From Symbiodinium natans (lineage: Eukaryota; Sar; Dinophyceae; Suessiales; Symbiodiniaceae): DNA of 64,000 nucleotides. The translations under genes were made by a program, and so were the position numbers. The notes beneath the pieces are model-generated. The model did no database searches, had not been told where the DNA came from, and saw only the letters and a list, made by a program, of their open reading frames with translations. The number at the start of each line of letters is the position of its first letter. Within the stretch, counting starts at the first letter, position 1. Positions 31,501 to 37,404 of this stretch are shown here, piece after piece. Location: assembly GCA_905221605.1 (NCBI GenBank), contig CAJNDS010001591.1, positions 244,040 to 308,039 of the forward strand. Direction: 5' to 3'.

Positions 31501-32719
31501 TCCAGAACAGCCCCTGGTCCCCCCCCTCTTGTTAATAGATGTTGGAACCCCTAAACCGCCTAAGCCCTAAACCCTAAACTCTAAACCCTAAACCCCAAAC
31601 CCTAAACCCTACCTAAACCCTAAACCCTAAACCGCGCTTTTTCGGGTCGAGTCGAGCTTTCGAGGTTGGGGGGGGGGGGGGGGGGGGCTGTGCTTTCTGA
31701 CTCCTCCCTTGAAGTTTATATCAATGGACGGACAAAACCCTAAGTGGACTCCTGGATGCTCTGGGCTTTGAAGCAACTCCCTTCTAAGGGGTTTATATCA
31801 ATAGAAGAAAAAAGCCTTTGGGGGGGGGGGGGGGGGCTTATAGAAAGATAAGGAAAAACCTAGGGGGGGGGGATATAATTAAAAATTCCCTTCAAGGGCT
31901 TACATCAAAGGAACAGTTTACTAAGGGGCCCTAAAGGCCGCATTCTCTGGGCCGAGCACAGAGGCGCCGCCCAGGGCTGAGGCCGCCGAGTGCGCGCTGC
32001 TGCCCAGCGCCAGCAGCGTGGGGGCGGCCTGGCGCCAAAAAAAACCGGCCTGCGCCAAAAAAAACCGGCAAAGCGTCTACTTAAGAGGGGGCGTGATAGA
32101 GGGGCCTTAAGAATAAGAGCAAGGGTTTAGGGTTTAGGGTTTTGGGTTTAGGGCAACTATAGGGGGCCTTAAAAAAATTAGAACAGGGTTGTTAGGGGGG
32201 TGATTATGGTATACTTGTTCACGGGCTAAGGGAATACTATGAGTAACTATTTTGACCCCTATAGTACAAGGTGGTGGCTGTACCTAGATTCTAGTTTGGT
32301 ATTCTTAGGTTCTAAGATGATACAGTAGTACATATGATTCTAGTTTGATATTCTTAGTTTCGAAGAGGAGAATGTAATTAGTAATATATTATACAAGATG
32401 GCCAAGAACACCTTCTGCACTGCCAGGGCTTGAATCCAAAGGCGGCATCTTTCGCTCCTGCCTCAGCAGGGCACCAGGCGACCGTCGCTGTCCGCTGGAT
32501 CTGCTTCAGTGGCCTGAGCTCTTCAAACGATTCCGAGAGAGTGGGAAGAAATCACCCTAAACCCTAAACCCTAAACCCTAAACCCTAAACCCTAAACCCT
32601 AAACCCTAAACCCTAAACCCTAAACCCTAAACCCTAAACCACCCTAATCCCTAAACCCTAAACCCAAAACCCAAAACACAAAACCCTAAACCCCCCATCA
32701 GAGGTCCCGGCTGGCTCAT
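11087..32719 (-). CDS. SEC31: SEC31, COPII outer-coat protein (multi-exon gene)
   Basis: Joining the GC-rich islands in phase gives an almost complete Sec31, roughly 1,100 residues in more than 50 exons over 21 kb. Sec31 pairs with Sec13 and forms the outer cage of COPII vesicles at ER exit sites. Domains in order: N-terminal WD40 propeller (32525-23952), a bridge with the blade-closing insertion (23455-19755), ACE1 helical element (18373-15491), Pro/Gly-rich linker (about 15075-13316), C-terminal SRA1-like domain (12948-11087). Signature matches include SIQMWDLR, FGFGGKLLSFGAK and AVELCFKSGKMAE. The stop is TGA at 11089-11087. The start is uncertain: the first secure exon begins near 32525 (LKQIQRTATVAWCP), and an ATG at 32719 (MSQPGPLMG) is the best upstream candidate. 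Of about 49 donors placed, about half are GC, 18 GT and 5 GA. Introns hold TTTAGGG tracts and inverted-repeat elements. Confidence 0.93.
12134..12241. mobile_element. inverted-repeat element in SEC31 intron (family H)
   Basis: The ends CTTACTGTTGGCTAGCA and TGCTAGCCAACAGTAAG are perfect 17-bp inverted repeats. The interior is a second palindrome around CCCTTAAAGGG with GGGAAT...TTCCC arms. About 108 bp, non-coding. Another element with the same interior plan lies at 60606-60739, but with different outer ends (TTCTTAGTAG). Confidence 0.85.
12604..12790 (+). repeat. poly-C tract followed by CCCTAAA and AAAGCCC arrays
   Basis: 12604-12684 is nearly all C with spaced single T (CCCCT-type degenerate array). 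It passes into CCCTAAA units (about 12706-12735) and then about eight AAAGCCC heptamers (12736-12786). All lie in one SEC31 intron. Confidence 0.9.
12962..13030 (+). repeat. TTTAGGG tract
   Basis: About nine to ten clean TTTAGGG units inside a SEC31 intron. Confidence 0.95.
13046..13130. mobile_element. inverted-repeat element, family A
   Basis: Ends TACCTGGGAAACTCTTTACC and GGTAAAGAGAGTCAGAGGTA with inner CTACAGTTT...AAACTGTAG. Related copies: 33817-33888, 47488-47570, 51546-51640. Sits in a SEC31 intron next to a TTTAGGG tract. Confidence 0.78.
13316..15075 (-). CDS. SEC31: SEC31 exons: Pro/Gly-rich linker
   Basis: Low-complexity coding on the minus strand, as expected for the disordered Sec31 linker that contacts Sec23 and stimulates GTP hydrolysis on Sar1. 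Exons: 15075-15043 (APAPKMPAPG), 14951 to about 14931 (AKPAPAK), 14513 to about 14459 (MPMSVPGPVPQQPMPG), a long Gly/Pro block about 14130-13783 (repeats of PGGPGLGPA), about 13720-13680 (APAPAPPMPPG), 13381-13316 (TEGLPVAWPLPTK). The block at 13783-14130 is also open on the plus strand as a proline-rich frame; I prefer minus because the flanking linker exons are minus. Boundaries here are less certain than in the folded domains. Confidence 0.75.
13430..13640 (+). repeat. A/T-rich stretch with ATG microsatellite
   Basis: 13495-13526 is a run of ATG triplets flanked by AT-rich, imperfectly palindromic DNA (TTATTATG..., ATAATAAAG). The open frame through it is a by-product of the triplet repeat. 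It lies in a SEC31 linker-region intron. Confidence 0.85.
14592..14705 (+). repeat. TATG/TA microsatellite
   Basis: About two dozen GTAT units followed by a TA run, preceded by a G homopolymer (about 14530-14562). Intronic in SEC31. Confidence 0.95.
15491..18373 (-). CDS. SEC31: SEC31 exons: ACE1 helical element
   Basis: Exons: 18373-18350 (ALIKQSLL, 24 bp), 17989-17933 (VGNLTAAVELCFKSGKMAE), 17791-17720 (ALLLASGGGITLWTRARDEY), 17582-17526, 17272-17198 (HWMETLAIVATYSGREYQ), 17051-16983 (ALCEQLAERLEKEKFD), 16609-16538 (ICYICAKNFPKTVSIW), 16352-16332 (NLALQDL, 21 bp), 16136-16092 (VEKMAVLQDVTKFQQ), 16009-15978 (SDPLFSQKLTK), 15871-15804 (YAEILANSGRLTAAMRYL), 15591-15491 (SSATLRDRIFNSAPAQMGQ). 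Every exon follows the previous one in the order of the ancestral coatomer element of Sec31, which forms the edge of the COPII cage. The intron 19754-18374 contains a short plus-strand open frame discussed under findings. Confidence 0.93.
16715..16857. mobile_element. inverted-repeat element, family J1
   Basis: Left end GAGAAGGGGCCCCAAAAAGG and right end TTGGGGGGCCCCTAAGAAG are inverted. About 140 bp, non-coding, adjacent to a second element (16858-16972) in the same SEC31 intron. Confidence 0.7.
16858..16972. mobile_element. inverted-repeat element, family J2
   Basis: CCCAGAGACTCCAAAACCCC at the left is inverted as GGGGTTTTGGGGTCTCTGGG at the right; pairing continues with TTAATTAAGGAAC against GTTCCTGAATTAA, giving arms of about 33 bp. 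The element lies just inside the donor side of the intron after the exon ending at 16983. Confidence 0.85.
17096..17190 (+). repeat. CCCTAAA tract
   Basis: Mixed CCCTAAA/CCCTGAA/CCCTCAA units filling a SEC31 intron between exons at 17198 and 17051. Confidence 0.9.
17304..17512 (+). repeat. degenerate TTTATAGGG-type array
   Basis: Units vary (GGGTTTATA, GGGTTTGTA, GGGTTCATA) with a 9-10 bp period, unlike the pure 7-mers nearby. Fills one SEC31 intron. Confidence 0.85.
18928..19020 (+). repeat. TTTAGGG tract
   Basis: About 13 clean units, in the SEC31 intron between 19754 and 18374. Confidence 0.95.
19755..23455 (-). CDS. SEC31: SEC31 exons: blade insertion and bridge
   Basis: Exons: 23455-23395 (SFIHSLVVPSEPEIATGSG, the Sec31 strand that closes the propeller), 23016-22996 (possible 21-bp exon, weak), about 22625-22562 (EHWIAERRLREYCLDK), 22134-22096 (EGLMWELMATLAE), 21860-21816 (RSRVPTLLGFDQ), 21569-21474 (DRILQEAERFLGTKPGQLMG), 21146-21099 (EPTPAAPPTPSPDAWN), 20178-20152 (AESFFDELS, 27 bp), 19817-19755 (STEQKKRDELEREEQKKEE). 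The order and spacing match the region between the propeller and ACE1 in Sec31. An island at 23700-23770 (ALHHLFNNVQRFCETL) and one near 23650-23690 may be further exons between 23952 and 23455, but I could not fix the phase. Segments at 20480-21000 are open but were not needed for continuity. Confidence 0.85.
22440..22556 (+). repeat. CCCTAAA tract
   Basis: CCCTAAA units with some CCCTAAAA, preceded (22345-22440) by an AACCCCATT-type degenerate array of 8-9 bp period. SEC31 intron. Confidence 0.92.
23056..23340 (+). repeat. long TTTAGGG tract (about 285 bp)
   Basis: The longest nearly pure TTTAGGG array in the window, about 38 units with a few variants (GCTTAGGG, TTTGGGG). It lies in a SEC31 intron just after the exon ending at 23395. 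Confidence 0.97.
23500..23645. mobile_element. inverted-repeat element, family C, with nested CCCTAAA
   Basis: Ends ACCTTGGGGACGAGATGAGC and GGTTCATTTGGTCCCCAAGG are inverted. The interior carries the family core GGAATTATAGTAGTACAGGG and GGTATATGACCC. A CCCTAAA tract (23581-23625) is nested between core and right arm. Confidence 0.8.
23952..32525 (-). CDS. SEC31: SEC31 exons: N-terminal WD40 propeller
   Basis: Exons placed by frame and AG|G acceptors: 32525-32462, 32028-31935, 31026-30983, 30499-30456, 29999-29948, 29492-29453, 29068-29014, 28820-28772, 28155-28104, 27484-27404, 26852-26821, 26588-26549, 26369-26343, 25874-25812, 25588-25499, 25363-25317, 25139-25106, 24963-24927, 24710-24664, 24401-24318, 24256-24192, 24009-23952. 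In order they read like Sec31 blades: LLALGSSAHS, SDASLEFVSFDAG, STISWGKLGIDGA, YGLLAGGLQDGV, VSLWNPHSILSSNG, HKGEVHCVEFHPLKSNLMA, CCAWNRIVPHILCSCSNTG, VWDLKQKKE, SVAWHPEVPTQLLLCYDDD, KGVLGVAWNQMDPNLILSCG, VQWAPHKPSLFSAASYN, VNIYSVQQQQ and CGACFGFGGKLLSFG. The propeller binds the Sec13 blade and cage vertices. Some tiny exons (27-34 bp) are confirmed only by continuity of the protein. Confidence 0.92.
25885..25968 (+). repeat. TTTAGGG tract
   Basis: About 11 clean units in a SEC31 intron. Confidence 0.95.
27220..27447. repeat. exon-edge duplication flanking a CCCTAAA tract
   Basis: 27220-27262 and 27401-27447 are near-copies (CGCCTCAGAGCCCTGG, then GTGTTGGAGGGCTCGAAGATGC). The right copy is the 3' end of a SEC31 exon (27484-27404). 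Between them lies a pure tract (27263-27396) that starts as CCCCAAA and switches to CCCTAAA. Confidence 0.9.
27508..27581 (+). repeat. TTTAGGG tract
   Basis: About 10 clean units on the other side of the exon 27484-27404 from the CCCTAAA tract, so this exon is bracketed by tracts of opposite orientation. Confidence 0.95.
28240..28374 (+). repeat. TTTAGGG tract switching to TTTGGGG
   Basis: About eight TTTAGGG units (28247-28311) followed by about nine TTTGGGG units (28312-28374), with a sharp boundary. Intronic in SEC31. Confidence 0.95.
28611..28735. mobile_element. inverted-repeat element, family B
   Basis: Left end GGTTTCCGAAAGCAGGGGGT and right end ACCCCTATTTTCGGAAACC are inverted; interior TATACCCCAAAAG. 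SEC31 intron. Confidence 0.8.
29187..29295. mobile_element. inverted-repeat element, family E
   Basis: Ends GGGATGTTGCCCCTTAATAC and TACAAGGGGGAACATCCC are inverted. Copies at 40050-40160 and 44392-44473. Confidence 0.82.
29530..29612 (+). repeat. TTTAGGG tract
   Basis: About 11 units in a SEC31 intron. Confidence 0.95.
32088..32275. mobile_element. inverted-repeat element, family F
   Basis: CTATAGGGGGCCTTAAAAAA at the left and CTATGAGTAACTATTTTGAC, CCCCTATAG at the right; related copies at 45462-45570 and 50086-50212 share GGGGCCTTAATAATTAGAAT and GGGAATACTATTAGTTAT. SEC31 intron. Confidence 0.65.
32552..32690 (+). repeat. CCCTAAA tract
   Basis: About 13 clean units followed by variants, upstream of the first secure SEC31 exon. 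Confidence 0.95.
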
Positions 32720-33651
32720 CCTGGTCGTGCCGTCCCGGCAGTTCCCAGGACCGCCCACACCGCGGGCGCACGCCTGAGCGCGGCAGATTCTACTCCCATT
32801 CCCTGCCATGCGCGTTGTCGTTTAGGGTTTAGGCTTTAGGGTTTAGGGTTTAGAATGAAAATCTCCCATTCCTTGCCATTCGCTTCGTGGCAAGGGTGGG
32901 ACCACGTTCTCCCCCAAAAGTGGAGTCATCTACCCGATGCCTGCGAGAATTCCTACTGAGGTATGTATGTACAGAATTAGGGCTACCCTAAACCCTAAAC
33001 CCTAAACCCTAAACCCCTAGGGCTCGTGTTGTCCGTGAGTGGCCCACCTCTGAGGGATTGTTTATGAAGTTTCTGAGAAAGTGCCGGCGCAGAAATGTCT
33101 GCAGGACTCAATCCCTACGTTCCGGGATAAGAGCATTTAGATGTCAAGGTCTCTGGATAGCCTGTCTTTGTAACCCTAAACCCTAAACCCTAAACCCTAA
33201 ACCCTAAACGCTAAACCCCCAAGCCCCCGGCCCTGCGGAGCTTAAAAGGTGGGAGGACAGCAGAAGCTTCGAGCCAATGTGAAGCCAAGGCAGGGCAAAG
33301 TCACCGATGCCTCCTCTCTTGCAAGGGCAAATTAGGGTTTAGGGTTTAGGGTTTAGGGTTTAGGGGTTACAGGGGCTTAGGGTTTATAGGGCTTCGGTCG
33401 GATTTCAAGCCCCGGAAAGACTGCCCTCTCATTGAACAATGCTCTCCATGTACCCATGTATGTTCATGTGCGATAGTGGGAGTGTTTAAGATCAAGGGGG
33501 AGGGGGGTGAACCATAAACCCGTGAATCAAGCGGCGAAGCAGTGTCTCCAACCTTCTCACTTCTCTCAGGCAGTATCTTCCAAACATCAGCGACGGGCAT
33601 AAGAATGACGCCTTTTCTCTTTCCGCTCTTCTCCGCAGTTTTTTACCCAAA
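32720..33651. other. region between SEC31 and the fusion gene
   Basis: Contains a duplicated 21-bp stretch around a TTTAGGG tract (32793-32883), CCCTAAA tracts (32985-33020, 33172-33215) and TTTAGGG at 33333-33366. Two minus-strand islands are open, 33100-33040 (FLRRHFLRNFINNPSEVG) and 33300-33230 (FALPWLHIGSKLLLSSHL). They could be 5' exons or untranslated exons of SEC31, but I cannot show it. Confidence 0.45.
32793..32883. repeat. direct duplication around a TTTAGGG tract
   Basis: CTCCCATTCCCTGCCATGCGC (32793-32813, 21 bp) and CTCCCATTCCTTGCCATTCGC (32863-32883) flank a short TTTAGGG tract (32821-32853). Confidence 0.85.
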
Positions 33652-36600
33652 CTATTTGGTTCGCTGGCGTTTCGCCTTTTGCGTGTTGCCGAGGACGGCC
33701 TCCAGTAGCTCAGGGCCATTGACGTCGGGCAGGGTGAGTTGTAGCTCATAGTTTTCAGGGTCTGTGGCGCCTTCGGTGTTGATCAGGAGCACGACGCTGT
33801 CGGGCCCCAGGCCCACCTGGAGACTCTATTTGCCTACAGATTAGTAGACACCACGCTGAACTAGTAGGTAAAACCCATGAAACTGTAGCCCTAAACCCTA
33901 ACACCCTAAACCCGAAACAAAAGGGTCTCAGGCACATCGGTCCGGAGTGATGCGCAATCGGCACGCAGCAGATGCAGCAAGACCCCAGCTGCAGCACCGC
34001 CGCACTCACCGGCCTCAACGCCCTGTCGCTTTAGCAGCCGCATGCCGTTGCCTTAAGGTTTAGGGTTCAGGGATTATAGGCTTTGGGGCTTAGGGTTTAT
34101 TTAGGGTTTAGGGTTTAGGGATTAGGGTCTAGGGTTTAGGGTAGGGACTCAAAACTGGAGATCATACACCCTACGCTGCCACATCACGATCCCTATGAGG
34201 GGCGATGGAAACGATGTAAACCCTACACTGCCTAAGGGGTATATGGAGCATACACCCTATACCCTAATAGGGTATAATGCCACCATAACCCCTAAACCCT
34301 AAACCCTAAACCCTAAACCCTAAACCCTAAACCCTAATTAAGCCCTAAACCTTTTGGGGCTCATTCTTCGGTCCCCAGGAGCCCGCCAAGGCGTCCTTGA
34401 ACCGCAGGAAAGCAGCGCCATGTTCCGAGAGAACGGGCCAAGCCAGGCTACTAGGGACTCCGCAGGCCTGGGGTACCCTAAGCCCTAAACCCTAAACCCT
34501 AAACCCTAAACTTTTAGGGTTTTAGGGTTTCAGGGTTTTAGGGTTTTAGGGTTTTAGGGTTTTCGGGTTTTAGGGTTTTGGGGTTTTGGGGTTTTGGTGT
34601 TTTAGGGTTTTAGGGTTTTAGGGTTTTAGGGTTTCAGGGTTTTAGGGTTTTAGGGTTTTAGGGTTTTCGGGTTTTAGGGTTTTAGGGTTTAGGGTTTTAG
34701 GGTTTTAGGGTTTTAGGGCTTTAGGGTTTAGGGGTGGGGTCTTCGGGGCTCTTATGGCGTTGTAGTTTCCTGAGCTTCTCATTCATGCAGACGGGGGAAG
34801 AGGGAATCTAAAGGGGGAGCCCACAGAACAGTAAAGCAAAGATCTTCCCCTAAACCCTAAACCCTTAACCCCAAACTAGGCCCTAAACCCCAAACCCTAA
34901 ACCCTAAACCCTAAACCCCAAACCCTAAACCCGCCAAGAAGCTAAGCCAGCCACCATGGTCTCCAGGTCGCCATCGACGCTCCGCATCTCCCCGGCCTGT
35001 GCGGAGGCAAAGCCGCACGCTGCGTTCCAGGGCTCGATGACCAAGAAGGTGGGGCAGTCTTCTCCTTTTGGCCGGCCATAGAAGGGTTTAGGGTTTAGGG
35101 GTCTGGGGTCTAGGGTATGGAAGAATCCGCTAAACATAAGGCCCTGTCTCAACCTCCTAGACTATGAACTAAACCCTAAACCCTAAACCCTAAACCCCAA
35201 ACCCGAAACCCTAAAGCCTAAACCCTTCTCAAGACCCAGTCTCTGTAGCGGGCTGCGAAGTAGCCTACGACGGCAGCGGCCATGGAGCCCACACCCATCT
35301 GAAGTAGAACATGGCTCGGCTTCCTTTAGGGCTTAGGGTTCAGGGTTCAGGGTTTAGGGTTTAGGGTTTCGGGTTTCGGGTTTAGGTTTTAGGGTTTAGG
35401 ATTTAGGGTTTAGGGTTTAAGGTTTAGGGTTTAGGGTTGAGGATTTAGGGTGTAGGGTTAGAACATGGCTGGGCTTCGGCATGGATTCCAACGACTCGTC
35501 CACCATGGCCGTATAGCCCTGCATAATCCATTCGGGAATCTCGGTGTAGCCTGGAGGGTTTAGGTGTTTAGGGTTTAGGGTTTAGGGTTTAGGGCTTAGG
35601 GTTTAGGGTTTAGGGCATAGTCCACTCGGGAATCTCAGTGTAGCCTGGTGCGGTCGTGTCTTGCAGGACAATCCATCCCTTCTCCCTTCCCTGCTGGAAA
35701 GCGAGCTCCACGGTGCTGTCGTAGTTCATGTCAGTGATCCTAAGTAGCCCAGCAACCATACTATGGCAGGGGTACCCGCTGCAGTTTTCACAGGATCCCT
35801 AAACCCTAAACCCTAAACCCTGCACCCCTAAACCCTATACCCTAAACCCCAAACCCTAACAGTTGGGCGAGCAGGGATCTCCGCGCGCGCTCCCAGATCG
35901 AGTACGTGCTGAAGGCGCTGGGGCGCCGATCCTTTCGGCATGTACCTCATGAACCCCCCCAAAAACTGCCCCAAAATAGCCATACTCCGGTTTAGGGTTT
36001 AGAGCTTCGGGTTTAGGGTTTAAGGTTTAGGGGAACCCTAAGCCCCAAATTGGGATCATATACCCCCAAATAGGAACACTCATAGGGTGTAGAAGCTTAG
36101 GGTTTCAGGGCTTAGGATGGCTTAGGATTGAAACTTCATAGGCTTCTTGGGGTTCATACTGGTGTAATCCATGTTGGGGGTTCAGGGTTTAGGGTTTAGG
36201 GTTTAGGGTTCAGGGTTTAGGGTCTAGGGTTTTAGGGTTTAGGGTTTAGGGACCTAACAACGAGTTTAGGGTTCCTAATAGTCCCTGGTCAAGTATAAGA
36301 CCCACGATCCCCTTCTAGGGTTACCCCAAGGTACACGACCGCCTGTTGCCCAAACCTCCTCGCCGCCCAGGCAACGCCACGGCCGTGGTTGCCATCCGTA
36401 GCAGTCACGAAGGTGGTCACACCAAAGCGCTCCTTGGAACCCCAGTAACCATCTTATGATTAGGGTTTAGGGTTTAGGGTTTATATAACGGAACCTTGAA
36501 CCACAAAATGGGGGAAAGGGCACCCCTGGGCCACCGAGGCTCTTGGTAGAGCTTCTGGATCACGGAAGCGCCTTCCTCTTGGGACCACATTTAAATGAAC

Positions 36601-37404
36601 CCCCAGGAGTGGGATCCTACACCCTCCTGTGCTACATCCCCATTGCTAGGGTATGTGGAAGATGAACCTCGTAAACAGACCCTAAACCCTGAACTCAGTT
36701 CCCCCCCAAGGTTCCTAAACTGAACTTGGCCCCGTTGCAAAAAATCATAGTTTCAGCTGTTGCTTCTTCGGAATTACAGTTACTAAAACCGAGAATTGCA
36801 CTCAAACCCTAAACCCCCAACCCCCAACCCCCAAACCCCAAACCCTAAACCCCAAACCCTAAACCTAGAGGCTCCTTTTCCTCAGGCACCGGCTCTGCCA
36901 GGCGCTTGCACATGAATCTCAGCATCGCGTAGGCGCCACCCACCACCTTGAAGGCCTGTAAGCCCATCCGCTGGGACCTTAGGGGTTTAAATTTAAAATT
37001 TAAATAGGGTTTAGGGTTTAGGGTTAGGGGTTTAGGGTTTCGGGCTTCGGGTTTAGGGTTTCGTGTTTAGGGTTTAGGGCGCAGGTTTATAGGGATAATG
37101 GGGTTTAGGAGAGCCCGAAAAGGGTTTTGTCAATTCTGCCGTAAAGGCAGGGATTCGAGCGGGTGTATGATCCCTCCAGGCTATGGAGCTCATATTTACT
37201 ATACTGAACTTGGAACCCTAGCAAAAGTTGTAACTTGAGCTGTTTCTAGTAAAAAACAAAATATGTCCAAGTATCCCTAAGTTTAGGATATGATCCCCCA
37301 AGGAGCTCGTCTTTCACGTAGACATCCACCACGCCCGGGAAGGAGTCGGAGACTTTCACGAGCGGCGTGGCCTCCAGGCCCAGCACGCGCCGCACCCGCC
37401 GAGC
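33652..37404 (-). CDS. diaminopropionate ammonia-lyase-type PLP enzyme half
   Basis: Exons: 37404 to about 37303 (EATPLVKVSDSFPG), 36970-36881 (MGLQAFKVVGGAYAM; Lys of AFK is the expected PLP Schiff base), 36432-36335 (TFVTATDGNHGRGVAWAA; Asp of the family active site), 35945-35880 (YMPKGSAPQRLQHVL), 35739-35645 (NYDSTVELAFQQGREKGW, then VLQDTTAPG with the second family Asp), 35550-35478 (YTEIPEWIMQGYTAMVDE), 35323-35244 (SHVLLQMGVGSMAAAVVGYF), 35064-34943 (CPTFLVIEPWNAACGFASA), 34467-34383 (CGVPSSLAWPVLSEHG), 34051-33967 (GVEAGECGGAAAGVLLHLL), 33816-33652 (GPDSVVLLINTEGATDPENY). The characterised E. coli and Salmonella enzymes convert 2,3-diaminopropionate to pyruvate and ammonia. All active-site residues I can check are kept, so the enzyme is probably active. 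Confidence 0.95.
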
